This document shows, piece after piece, positions 7,500-15,878 of a stretch of DNA of 64,000 nt; position 1 is the stretch's first letter, and every line of letters starts with the position of its first letter. A model generated the notes under the pieces. The model ran no database searches. It was not told the DNA's origin and saw only the letters and a program-made list of their open reading frames with translations. The DNA lies in NCBI GenBank assembly GCA_044598425.1, contig CP172536.1, forward strand, positions 2,170,001 to 2,234,000. Reading direction: 5' to 3'. Origin of the DNA: JAEVLT01 sp044598425. GTDB lineage: Bacteria > Bacillota > Bacilli > Bacillales > Cytobacillaceae. The translations under genes and the position numbers were made by a program.

Positions 7500-8626
7500 G
7501 TAATAGTCACCGTCCCGATTACGGGCGCGTCCGTACTATCTAGCGGTATGTCTACCAGGCCGCCGTTTACGGTTAAGTTACTGTAGTTCATTACGCCAGC
7601 TGTAGTAATTAGTAAGGCCCCGATCTGGTTATAAGCTACTGGGTAATTTTTCCCCGTCGCTGTATCTGTCGAAAATACCAGGCCTTTAAGGTAGTCCGTT
7701 ACGGCCTTCGTAAAGTCTGTATTTACCTGGGCCAGCGTAGCGCCAGTTTTTAGTACTACAGTAGCTGTTATATTAATCGTTACGCCTGTAGCGGCTTCTA
7801 CTGTTACCGCAGCCCCCAGAGGCGCCCGTCCTTCTCCCAGGCCTTTACTTCCAGGGTCTAGGAAGTCCTGTACGGCGGTTAAGACTGTCGAAGTAGCGGG
7901 CTTAAAGTCTGTACCTACTACTACGACTTTTACAGTATTGTTACCATTCCAGCGCGGTAGGCATTTCGCTTTCCCTACGTCGGTCCTGTCTTCTACCCAG
8001 CGTACATAATCGTTTTTATTTCCCCCGGTATCCTGGTTACTTACTTTAAATAAATAACGGCCCCAGGCTGCGGCGTCCGTTTCTTCGTCCCTGGCTAGCG
8101 TAGTTGTCCCGGCGTCTACTATGTTCCTTACGCCAGGAATAGGCGGCAGAAGTACAAAAGCGGACCCGGTAGCTAGGTTCGTTACGTTTCCCAGGGTTTT
8201 ACTGGTTATGTCTACCGATAGGGACCCGGCTACGTCGAAAGCGGCTACGGCGTCCGTTTTAAACTCTATAGGATTCCCGCCGCTATCTAATACGACGGAA
8301 GAAAGGGTAGACCCGGCGGGAATAACTACCCCGGCGTCTGCTGTTATGGTTAGCTTTCGCTTATTCGGGGTAGCAGCTATCCTGGTTAAGCCTATAGTTT
8401 CTAGGTGATCGTCCAGGGCTTCCCCTGTGGAATACTGCGGAAAGGCATGCTGTAAAATAGTATCCTGGTTTACTTGCAGCTGCTTTATTTCTGCTGGTAC
8501 CGGGGCTACAGCGTCGTGAATAAAGTCGCCTGGTTCTTTTCGCCATTCGTTACTTATTCGGCCCAGTTCCCTGGTTCGTATTGCCGCTTCGCTTTCTTCA
8601 AAAACAGACTTAAAAGCTTTAGCCAT
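7496..8626 (-). CDS. xkdT: Baseplate J-like protein, XkdT family
   Basis: A 376-residue protein of the baseplate J/gp47 family: an N-terminal helical part (GDFIHDAVAPVPAEIKQLQ), a central domain with GTPANKRKLTITAD-type strands, and the conserved YVRWVEDR and GVGKAKCLP-like region near residue 205. It forms the baseplate wedge rim that links tube and sheath. It lies between the XkdS- and XkdU-like genes as in PBSX, and its 3' end overlaps the next start by ATGA. Confidence 0.92.
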   Translation of the reverse strand: MAKAFKSVFEESEAAIRTRELGRISNEWRKEPGDFIHDAVAPVPAEIKQLQVNQDTILQHAFPQYSTGEALDDHLETIGLTRIAATPNKRKLTITADAGVVIPAGSTLSSVVLDSGGNPIEFKTDAVAAFDVAGSLSVDITSKTLGNVTNLATGSAFVLLPPIPGVRNIVDAGTTTLARDEETDAAAWGRYLFKVSNQDTGGNKNDYVRWVEDRTDVGKAKCLPRWNGNNTVKVVVVGTDFKPATSTVLTAVQDFLDPGSKGLGEGRAPLGAAVTVEAATGVTINITATVVLKTGATLAQVNTDFTKAVTDYLKGLVFSTDTATGKNYPVAYNQIGALLITTAGVMNYSNLTVNGGLVDIPLDSTDAPVIGTVTIT

Positions 8627-8627
8627 T

Positions 8628-9095
8628 TTATACCTTCACCCCTTTCAGGCTAGTAGTTCCGAAAATATGGTAGACGGTAAAGCTTGCGTAAACTTCGTCT
8701 ACCCCTATTTCTTTTATAGTCCCGTCGCTTAAAGTGATCGTCGGGGTTTCTGGCGTACGGCGAATAAGTTCTATGTCCTGTACGTCGTTTATCCATTCAT
8801 GGAATACCAGGGCTTCTTTTATTGCCCGCTTTAATTCTTCTATTCTTACTTCTTCGGGAAGGTCTGCGCTGGTCATAACTGCCGCCGCTTCGTTACCGTA
8901 CATATACCCATTTTCTGGGTTGTCTACGTCCGCGTAAATAAGGTCCTGGCCCCTTTCCGTTTCCAGGGATTTTATTACGATCTGTTCTACGGCGTCCGTT
9001 TCTGTGGCTGTAAGTACGCGCCCCTGTATGTCGGTAACGAATTCCCCAGCCTTCCAGTCAAACATAGGGGTTTTCTTTTGGTTTGCTTCGGCCAT
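8628..9095 (-). CDS. xkdS: XkdS-like baseplate protein (DUF2634)
   Basis: A 155-residue acidic protein in the XkdS slot, with FDWKAGEFVTDIQGR near the start and a central PEEVRIEELKRAIKEAL helix. It belongs to the gp25-like/DUF2634 class of small wedge proteins found in contractile tails. Two bases separate it from xkdT. Confidence 0.85.
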   Translation of the reverse strand: MAEANQKKTPMFDWKAGEFVTDIQGRVLTATETDAVEQIVIKSLETERGQDLIYADVDNPENGYMYGNEAAAVMTSADLPEEVRIEELKRAIKEALVFHEWINDVQDIELIRRTPETPTITLSDGTIKEIGVDEVYASFTVYHIFGTTSLKGVKV

Positions 9096-9108
9096 TTACT
9101 ATCCCCCC

Positions 9109-9630
9109 TTAATATTTTTCTAGTATTACGTATTTTATCTGGCCGTTTACCAGGGTCGGGGCTATGCTTACCAGGTCACCCGCTTTTAGGGGGCGTATGT
9201 CCCCGCTTTTTAAGTAAAAGTCGCTGGTCTGGTACTGGCTATTCGCGTCACTTACTGAAAAATAGGGGGGTATTATTAAGTCTGCCGCTGTATATTCCCT
9301 TCCGATACCGCCTACCAATAAACTGGTAGCCGTTTGCATAGTAGCCATAACTACGCCGCCGTTTATCTTTTCTACAGCAGCCCAGCGCATGCCTTCGGGA
9401 TTGCCTACTAGCGGAAATACTAGCAGCCTGTCCCCAGCGCGCAGCGGGTAAAGTCCTATAGGAATTTCGAAAAGGGCCATACCCAGGGCCTGCGGCGTCC
9501 CTTCAAAAACGAAAGTATAGGGGTCTGGTTCCGTCGTGACTACTTTTAGTATTTTAAAAGCAGCCTGGTCTGGCTGTGGCCCCCTCATAAGCTGCAGCAG
9601 CGCTACGGTACTGTCTTTCTTATTCGTCAT
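9109..9630 (-). CDS. xkdR: XkdR-like baseplate protein (DUF2577)
   Basis: A 173-residue beta-rich protein. Start MTNKKDSTVALLQLMRG; the middle RAGDRLLVFPL and the C-terminal RPLKAGDLVSIAP fit the small OB-like hub or spike-associated proteins of the XkdR/DUF2577 type. Order XkdQ-R-S-T supports the call more than any single motif. Confidence 0.75.
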   Translation of the reverse strand: MTNKKDSTVALLQLMRGPQPDQAAFKILKVVTTEPDPYTFVFEGTPQALGMALFEIPIGLYPLRAGDRLLVFPLVGNPEGMRWAAVEKINGGVVMATMQTATSLLVGGIGREYTAADLIIPPYFSVSDANSQYQTSDFYLKSGDIRPLKAGDLVSIAPTLVNGQIKYVILEKY

Positions 9631-9647
9631 GTTTAGCCCCCTTTACC

Positions 9648-10661
9648 CTATTTTAAATAGTCTGGCGGTGTTTCTGCTTTGTCGTACTGTATAGCCAGCA
9701 TATCGGGCGTACGTTGTATATTTGCGGCTATGTCTACTAAGTTATCATTTAAAAATGTATGGCTTACGTCTAGTAGGTTATAAGCCCCGTACATGCCCGT
9801 ATATTCTTCTTCTACGTAAATGTAGTCGCCGCTAAAAAACTGGGGCATAGTCCTATTCGGATTTACGCCCGTTATGTCCATTGTTGCCTTAACTTTTGAA
9901 AGGTTGGTAAGCAGCTGCCTAGCCCTTTGGTCCATAGTGTCTACGGCGTCTTTGTCTACCTCTTTAAACTGCTGCCTATATCCGAATTTATCTTTTGAAG
10001 CCTGGTCGATCAGTAGGACGGTTTTACCTGTTTCCCGGTTTACCAGCTTTATACCGTTATACATATCTTCTACGCTTTCTTCGTAGTGGGCGCTTTCCAG
10101 GTTTACGCCTGCCCGGAAGGTCCATACTTCTTCGGGTACTTTTCTTTCAAAAAGCTTAAGCCCGAAGTCGTCCGTATAGGGGTTAAAGCGAAGCCAGTAT
10201 TTTTTGCCGTTTGCTTGCCCTGTCCGGGTCAGCATATCAATAGCTACTTTGTCGGCTTTCGCAGCTGGGTAATATAAGGCGTTAAAAACGACGCCTGTAT
10301 CTTGAAGGCTGCCTACAGCTACGCCTGCCCTTTTTGCCAGGTGTCTTATTCCCTGGGTCGCTGTCTGGTTCGTAAAGTAAAAGTCGTCTTCGTGCCTTTT
10401 AAAGATGAAAAGCGGGTCATACGCCGTATAGTTTACGTTTCCTTTGCTATCGTAGCCCCGCTTAAAGATAAAGCCGTAAAACCAGCATTTGCCGTTATAC
10501 CATAGTTCTACGGGTTCGCCTAGAATGTTTTCTAGGCCCTTCGATTTCTGTATTTTAAGTTCAAGGGTCCTACATACGGCGTTTAGTTGGTCCGTTATTT
10601 TAGGCGGCGCGGATAAAATACCCTTTAGACTGTATTCGCTGGTTCTTACGTCTAGCGTCAT
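9648..10661 (-). CDS. xkdQ: XkdQ-like tail hub protein
   Basis: A 337-residue protein of the XkdQ/gpD-like hub family (late control/gp27 fold), with GKCWFYGFIFKRGYDSKG and the C-terminal GDYIYVEEEYTGMYGAYNLLDVSH. Such proteins form the central baseplate hub at the tube end. Its ATG overlaps the end of xkdP by four bases. Confidence 0.85.
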   Translation of the reverse strand: MTLDVRTSEYSLKGILSAPPKITDQLNAVCRTLELKIQKSKGLENILGEPVELWYNGKCWFYGFIFKRGYDSKGNVNYTAYDPLFIFKRHEDDFYFTNQTATQGIRHLAKRAGVAVGSLQDTGVVFNALYYPAAKADKVAIDMLTRTGQANGKKYWLRFNPYTDDFGLKLFERKVPEEVWTFRAGVNLESAHYEESVEDMYNGIKLVNRETGKTVLLIDQASKDKFGYRQQFKEVDKDAVDTMDQRARQLLTNLSKVKATMDITGVNPNRTMPQFFSGDYIYVEEEYTGMYGAYNLLDVSHTFLNDNLVDIAANIQRTPDMLAIQYDKAETPPDYLK

Positions 10662-11353
10662 GGCAGCTTAAGTACTTGCCCTGGGTAAATAAGACTCGGG
10701 TTACTTCCCAGGGGTCCGTTTGGTTTTTTATTCGGGTTATACAGTTGTCCGCGCCAGTCTGATATACCGAATTTTTTAGCGATTCTTATTAAGCAGTCGC
10801 CCCGTACTACCGTATAGCTTTTTGGCTGTGGCGTCGTAGGTGCTGGCGGTCTGCTAGGCTTCGATATGTCGATAGGGGGCGGGTTACTTGGTTCTGCCGC
10901 TGGTCCCTTTGGTATATAACTTTTAACTTTTTTCGGGGCTATTATTTTTAGCTGTTTAAAGCTTACCTGGTAGTAAATATCCCCTTCGTTGCGAAGGTCC
11001 CAGGTAAAGCTTTTTAAATACATACGCTCATTAATACCAGCAGCCGTACATATTAGCTGTAGCGGTGTTCCTTTGTCCTTCCAGCTTTTAAACTGCTCTT
11101 TATACTGTTTCGGCTGTTTTAAGCCGCGCGTTTTGACATAGGAAGGATCGTATTTTGCTGGGAATTCTGCAGCCCATCCAAAAGTATCCAGGGCGCTACC
11201 GCTTAAAAAATCTACGTCGCCCAGGTTAATAATACTAACCGTATCGGCTAGTTTATCGCCTTCCTGGTACTCTACCCTGTCGGGAAGGACGGGAATAACC
11301 AGGTAGGCGCCCGTATTGTGATCTTTAATTGTTATATTTACGTTTAGCTTCAT
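10658..11353 (-). CDS. xkdP: XkdP-like LysM tail protein
   Basis: A 231-residue protein. An N-terminal domain (about 1-140) is followed by a Pro-rich linker (about 150-180) and a C-terminal LysM module (YTVVRGDCLIRIAKKFG ... IYPGQVLKLP). XkdP/gp53-type proteins join tape measure and hub, and the LysM may contact peptidoglycan. ATGA overlap with the tape measure gene upstream. Confidence 0.88.
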   Translation of the reverse strand: MKLNVNITIKDHNTGAYLVIPVLPDRVEYQEGDKLADTVSIINLGDVDFLSGSALDTFGWAAEFPAKYDPSYVKTRGLKQPKQYKEQFKSWKDKGTPLQLICTAAGINERMYLKSFTWDLRNEGDIYYQVSFKQLKIIAPKKVKSYIPKGPAAEPSNPPPIDISKPSRPPAPTTPQPKSYTVVRGDCLIRIAKKFGISDWRGQLYNPNKKPNGPLGSNPSLIYPGQVLKLP

Positions 11354-14300
11354 AACAAGGCCCCCATATTTGCGCTACCTAGTATATCGTCCGCGCCTTT
11401 TAGTTTGTCGTGTAATAACTCTATAAGCTTATCTAGCAACTTTTCGGCGTCGGTGTCTTTGTCCGCGTGTAAGTCTATTTTCTCTATTAGCTTCTGTATT
11501 GTTACATATCTGTCACCTTTGGTTTCGCTTTTTGCCTTTCCTGCAGGGTTTACCTGGCTTGCTAAGGCTGCGGCATACGTAGGCGCTGTAGCGTTATCGA
11601 ATTGCGTACCTACGTTTAAGGTCGCCCGCATATCTGGTACTGTAGGTATAGCCATGTTTGTAGCTATATCCAGCTGAGTAGAAAGATTAGGCCCGGTTAC
11701 ATCCCCCAGGTTCGGCATGGCAGCGGCGGCCATGTTTTCGGCTGCCCTGGCTACGCTGTCCTGGCTTCTGTCCATACCGATTACTAGCCCGGCCCCTAGC
11801 TGCTGCCCTACGTCGTCCCGGAATACGCGGGAAGGTGAATGTATTTTAAAGAAGCCTGTTACGGCGTCCTTAATATTGCCCGCTATTTCCTTCGCTTTGG
11901 ATACGGCGGCTTTTGCCATACTTCCTATTCCGTTAATTAAGCCCTGTATTATATTTTTTCCTATGCCTACCAGGTCGATAGACTTAAAGAAATTAATAAT
12001 ACCGTTCATTATCGTAGAAGCTATGCCCTTTATTTCGTTCCAGGCCCCGGACCAGTCGCCCTTTAAAATGGCTGTCGCTGTACGAATTATTCCGATTACG
12101 ACGTTTAGGGCCGTCTGAATAATGGACATAATGGCCGGGAAAACTACCTGTACGATTGATAGAATTATCTGAATGGCCGGGACCAGAATCCCGGTTATAA
12201 TTTGGGCCGCAAAAGTAAGAAGCGCGGTAATTATCGGAATGGCCGCCTGTATAATTGCTAGAATTATAGGGAAAACGGCCTGTACTACTTGCAAAATAAG
12301 CGGTAGTACGATTTGCGCTATTTGTAGAATTATCGGTACGATTGTCGAAATAATCTGTACTACTATTGGTATTACAGCTGTAATAATTTGTAAAATTATA
12401 GGGAATACCATAGTAACCGCCTGCAGTATAAGCGGTAGTACCGTCTGCGCGATCTGCAGAATTACAGGAATAAGCGACGTAATAAGCTGCAGTACCAGCG
12501 GTAGGACGGTCTGTACTATCGTAAGTACCGCCGGGAATACCATAGTAGCCGCCTGCAGAATAAGCGGTAATACCTGGGTAGCCAGTTGAAGTACCGCAGG
12601 AATTACGGCCCCCCATATTTGGCTGGTTAGGCTAAAATACGCCTGCAGAAGCTGGCCTACAGCTACGCCTAGCTGCTGGAAGGAAGGCCCCAGTGCTACT
12701 ATGCTTTGCATGATAATAGCCCCGGTCTGTTGGAATTGCGGCGCCAGGGTTTGGAAGGCTGCTACAAATTGCTGAATAGCTGGCCCTAGCATGCTTACGA
12801 AAGTCTGGCCTATTTGCCCGAAGGCGGCTAGTAAAGGCTGTATACCAGCTACTAGGGAATTCCAGGCAGCTAAAATACTATCCTTTGCCGCGCTATTTCC
12901 TTGCATAACCTTGTAAATGGTAGACCCCATACTTACTACGGCCAAAATGGCCCAGCCTACAGGTCCCGATATTCCCAGGAAGGCCATGCCTATTTTTGTA
13001 ATAAGCGGTAGCAGGGTAGCGATTGTATTACCTACCGTACTAAATGAATTTTTAATAAAGTCGCCTACAGGTCCCAGGGCGGTAAGTGCTGCGCTTATTT
13101 TGCTGCCTGCCCCGTTAAAGGCGTTACCTATCCAGGAAGCAGCCCCTGCTACGGCCTGCTTCGCTTTTCCGAATTCCTGGACGATCCAGGCCCCGGAAGT
13201 CTGCGCGAAGGCTACTACGGCGTTGGTTACTGGCTTTATTTTTGGCGCCATATAGTCCCAGGCTGCCCCGAAGGCGGCCTTTACTTTATCAAAGTTTTTA
13301 TAAACTAAAATACCAGCCCCTACTAGAAGCCCTAGCGCTGTCACGACAAGGCCTATAGGGCTGGCTAGCATTGTGAACCATAAGGCTACAAACTGCCCAC
13401 GCAGTACCATCATTACGATATTTGTAGCTAAAATAGCAGCCCGGTAAACAAATAAAGCCGCGGTCTGTATTTTAGTAGCGGCTGCTGTAGCTAGTGTCCA
13501 GGTTTTTACGCTTAACATGACTACGCCGTAAGTCGCCCAGGCTATCGCTACGCCCTGTATGATAGGGCCTATTAAATTCCAGTTCTTTACTATTACGTCG
13601 CTTACGAATTGCGCGGCGTCCCCAGCCGCTTTAAAGCCAGCCGTAATATATGGCATGGCCATTTGCATACCTATAAGTACCGGGCTGGCTATTTGCCATA
13701 AGTCCCCGAAGACTTTACCCAGTATAGGCCCTATAATCTGGCCTATTTTCGAGAAAACGGCCCCGATTTGGCTACCGAATTTATTCGTATTCGCTATAAA
13801 GCGATCTAAGGCCCCGTTGTTACTTAAGCCGTTTAGTACGGTTAAGAAATTCTGTAGCCCAGCCTTCGCTTTATCGAAAATAGGCTTTCCAAGTTCGCGC
13901 CCCGCAGTTCCTACAAAGTCGGCTACGTTTGAAAGCATGCCCTTAAATGTTTTTGACTGCATTTCCATACCGCCCTTAAAGCGTTTTTCCATTATGGCAA
14001 AAAGGGCTGTATTAAGCGCGCTTTGGTCTACCAGGCTGCCCTTACTGTCGAAAGGCTGCAGCTTCATACTAGAAGCCTGGTCTTCTATCATCTTTTTAGT
14101 TATACCGAATTCCTTAAGCCGTTCAAGTTCCCCCGTTTGGGCGTCTGCTACGGCTTCTACGGCTTGCATAAGGTCTGTACCCATTACACTAGCCATATCC
14201 CCTATAACTCCCAGGGTATCTTTTGCCTGCATACCATACGCGGACATGCGGGTAGTAGCTTCTACAATTTGCGGAATTTCGAAGGGGGTCTGCGCCGCGA

Positions 14301-14742
14301 ATTTTGCAGCCCAGTTAAGCGTTTCTACCGCCTTCTTTTGGCTTCCTAGTACGACGGTAAGCGTATTTTGGTACTGTTCCATTTGCGCGTTACTGTTTAT
14401 TAGCCAGTTATAAGCGCCTTTCGTAATTTCTGCCCCAGCTACAGCCAAAATAATACCATGTAAGCCTGTAAAGCTACTTCGAAGGCTTTCTACCATACCC
14501 CGAAGCCCGCCCGCGTTGTTTCTGGCGTTATTTTCGGCCCTGGCTAGCTGGTCCATGTCGTTACTAAATTGCCGCATGTCACCAGCGGCCCGGTTTGCAG
14601 CCTGTCCCATTTGGCTTATACTGCCGTCTGCCTGCCTAGCTGCGTCGTTAAAAGCCTGGGTAGCCCGTCTTACGCTTGCCATAGGATCGGTAAAGTTGTC
14701 CGCTAGCGTGATACGGGCGCCCATTGTAAATTCTCTAGCCAT
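11350..14742 (-). CDS. xkdO: Tape measure protein (XkdO-like)
   Basis: A 1,130-residue protein. The N-terminus has a helical TMP part (MGARITLADNFTDPMASVRRATQAF) and the tail-protein region GAYNWLINSNAQMEQYQNTL; several long hydrophobic segments follow around residues 385-480. Residues about 717-881 are fifteen consecutive 11-residue hydrophobic repeats. The protein sets tail length and is expelled into the host. It follows the frameshifted chaperone genes. The conserved HSPSRVFRDDVGQQLGAGLV C-terminal motif is seen in many phage tape measures. Confidence 0.95.
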   Translation of the reverse strand: MAREFTMGARITLADNFTDPMASVRRATQAFNDAARQADGSISQMGQAANRAAGDMRQFSNDMDQLARAENNARNNAGGLRGMVESLRSSFTGLHGIILAVAGAEITKGAYNWLINSNAQMEQYQNTLTVVLGSQKKAVETLNWAAKFAAQTPFEIPQIVEATTRMSAYGMQAKDTLGVIGDMASVMGTDLMQAVEAVADAQTGELERLKEFGITKKMIEDQASSMKLQPFDSKGSLVDQSALNTALFAIMEKRFKGGMEMQSKTFKGMLSNVADFVGTAGRELGKPIFDKAKAGLQNFLTVLNGLSNNGALDRFIANTNKFGSQIGAVFSKIGQIIGPILGKVFGDLWQIASPVLIGMQMAMPYITAGFKAAGDAAQFVSDVIVKNWNLIGPIIQGVAIAWATYGVVMLSVKTWTLATAAATKIQTAALFVYRAAILATNIVMMVLRGQFVALWFTMLASPIGLVVTALGLLVGAGILVYKNFDKVKAAFGAAWDYMAPKIKPVTNAVVAFAQTSGAWIVQEFGKAKQAVAGAASWIGNAFNGAGSKISAALTALGPVGDFIKNSFSTVGNTIATLLPLITKIGMAFLGISGPVGWAILAVVSMGSTIYKVMQGNSAAKDSILAAWNSLVAGIQPLLAAFGQIGQTFVSMLGPAIQQFVAAFQTLAPQFQQTGAIIMQSIVALGPSFQQLGVAVGQLLQAYFSLTSQIWGAVIPAVLQLATQVLPLILQAATMVFPAVLTIVQTVLPLVLQLITSLIPVILQIAQTVLPLILQAVTMVFPIILQIITAVIPIVVQIISTIVPIILQIAQIVLPLILQVVQAVFPIILAIIQAAIPIITALLTFAAQIITGILVPAIQIILSIVQVVFPAIMSIIQTALNVVIGIIRTATAILKGDWSGAWNEIKGIASTIMNGIINFFKSIDLVGIGKNIIQGLINGIGSMAKAAVSKAKEIAGNIKDAVTGFFKIHSPSRVFRDDVGQQLGAGLVIGMDRSQDSVARAAENMAAAAMPNLGDVTGPNLSTQLDIATNMAIPTVPDMRATLNVGTQFDNATAPTYAAALASQVNPAGKAKSETKGDRYVTIQKLIEKIDLHADKDTDAEKLLDKLIELLHDKLKGADDILGSANMGALL
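12100..12594 (-). repeat. Fifteen 33-bp coding repeats in the tape measure gene
   Basis: Each 33-base unit encodes 11 residues of the pattern I-L-Q-I-x-Q-x-V-x-P-[LIA], e.g. ILQIAQTVLPL and ILQAVTMVFPI. Units are diverged at DNA level but in strict register for about 495 bases. The period fits hendecad helices of tape measure proteins. Confidence 0.85.
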
Positions 14743-14743
14743 G

Positions 14744-15363
14744 TTATCCCCCCTTCTTCGCTTTCTTAAGTTCCGCTTCTTCCTGCTTTATTTTTAAAAG
14801 CGTCGCCTGGTAAACGAATTCCCTTTCTAACGGCGGTAAGTTATATATTTCCCCTGGCAGTTTGCCCTGGGTATTCCATATATAAGCCAATAGCTTCGCT
14901 TCGCCGTTAGTCTTTAGGAGTTTTTTACCGCTTCGCTAGTTTCTTTCTGTGCCCGTTTTCCGAAGCCCGAAGCGTTTTGTACTTCTACGGCGAAGTTTAA
15001 TACTTCCCCTGGCTTTAGTAGTTTTTTAGCTACGCCTTCGGCAGTCTGTACGCCGAATTTCGCCAGCAGTTCTTTACTGCGAAAAGTAAACGTACTACGC
15101 TGGTCTTTGTCTACTGCTTCAATGATTACCAGTAACATAAGTTTATCGTCGTCAAGTTCTGGCGTCATACCGCCTGTACCATTCGGTACCATTTTCATAC
15201 AGTCTTTTTTCATTGTTTTGTATTCGTCATAGTCAATAGACGCGAAAGGAATAGTACCCAGTCTTTCGGTTGTAAATTCGCCCAGGGTAATAGCTGTAAG
15301 TTTGTCGCTATCTCTGCTTAAAATATCTTCTAAACTAATAAATTTTGTATCTGTATTCGCCAT
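14744..15363 (-). CDS. Tail assembly chaperone fusion made by -1 frameshift
   Basis: The 149-residue upstream chaperone frame meets a slippery A-AAA-AAC (plus 14920-14926) near its end. After a -1 slip, the ribosome reads on through LLKTNGEAKLLAYIWNTQGK to a TAA at 14744-14746, giving about 205 residues. This matches the gpG/gpGT scheme, in which a minor frameshifted product coats the tape measure protein during assembly. The extension lacks its own start and fills the gap before the tape measure gene, so frameshifting is the natural reading. Confidence 0.85.
14914..15363 (-). CDS. xkdN: Tail assembly chaperone (XkdN-like), unshifted product
   Basis: A 149-residue protein, start MANTDTKFISLEDILSRDSD, ending in the basic GKRAQKETSEAVKNS. 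It sits between tail tube and tape measure genes, and carries the frameshift site near its 3' end; both are typical for the XkdN-type chaperone that helps tail assembly without entering the virion. Confidence 0.88.
   Translation of the reverse strand: MANTDTKFISLEDILSRDSDKLTAITLGEFTTERLGTIPFASIDYDEYKTMKKDCMKMVPNGTGGMTPELDDDKLMLLVIIEAVDKDQRSTFTFRSKELLAKFGVQTAEGVAKKLLKPGEVLNFAVEVQNASGFGKRAQKETSEAVKNS
14920..14926 (-). promoter_or_regulatory. Slippery heptamer for -1 ribosomal frameshift
   Basis: Coding-strand A AAA AAC in phase with the upstream chaperone frame (GTA AAA AAC), two codons before its TAA stop. The -1 frame downstream is open for about 58 codons. Confidence 0.85.
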
Positions 15364-15394
15364 AGTATCCGTATCCCCGTTTCTTTTAGTTTTT

Positions 15395-15424
15395 AAAAAA
15401 TAAAGGGCTGGAAGATTCCAGCCC
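15395..15424 (-). terminator. Terminator/attenuator between tail tube and chaperone genes
   Basis: A perfect 9-bp stem (GGGCTGGAA/TTCCAGCCC; arms 15405-15413 and 15416-15424) is followed by an A/T-rich T tract on the minus strand. It probably lowers expression downstream of the abundant tube protein. Confidence 0.8.
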
Positions 15425-15433
15425 TTTCCTTAC

Positions 15434-15853
15434 TTATTCGATTGCATTTAAGAATTTAAAGTCATCAAAAGTAAAATCTAGTTCTACCTTTCCTAGTTCT
15501 TCTACGTTAAAGCTTAGAAGCGGCGTACCGTCGAAGCTTAAGCCGACAAATAGTACAGCTTCTTCGCCCCGGCTAGTAGGGTCTGCTAGTTTACCAATGT
15601 AGTTATACTTCCCTGTAGGATTTTCCGCGATCTTCTTTTGTAGGCGCGTGTCGATATGATCCAGCGCCATAGACCCCGTACCCTTCATAGAAGTAATTTT
15701 ATTACCCTTCATTAGCTTACCGGGAATAGTTTTTTCTTCCTTGTTAAACTCTAGTTTACTTTCGAAAGACTGGGTACTTTGCAGCTGCTGGCCGTTTTCG
15801 TCGTATACCGTACCGAATAGGCCGTTAATAATTTCATTAGCATTATAAGCCAT
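15434..15853 (-). CDS. xkdM: Tail tube (core) protein, XkdM-like
   Basis: A 139-residue protein (MAYNANEIINGLFGTVYDENGQ) with the DUF2001/XkdM pattern, including GKLMKGNKITSMKGTGSMALDHID. It stacks as rings inside the contractile sheath. It lies directly after the sheath gene and before a strong hairpin, as expected for a high-expression gene. Confidence 0.92.
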   Translation of the reverse strand: MAYNANEIINGLFGTVYDENGQQLQSTQSFESKLEFNKEEKTIPGKLMKGNKITSMKGTGSMALDHIDTRLQKKIAENPTGKYNYIGKLADPTSRGEEAVLFVGLSFDGTPLLSFNVEELGKVELDFTFDDFKFLNAIE

Positions 15854-15878
15854 AGTAAGAAGGACCCCCTTTCTTTAA

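Noticed and set aside
12100..12594. Regular 33-bp repeats as a CRISPR array
   Set aside because: The repeats are contiguous coding units without spacers and keep the reading frame.
11405..13255. Several plus-strand open frames across the tape measure gene
   Set aside because: They are antisense to a strongly supported gene, lack ribosome binding sites and mirror its hydrophobic repeats.
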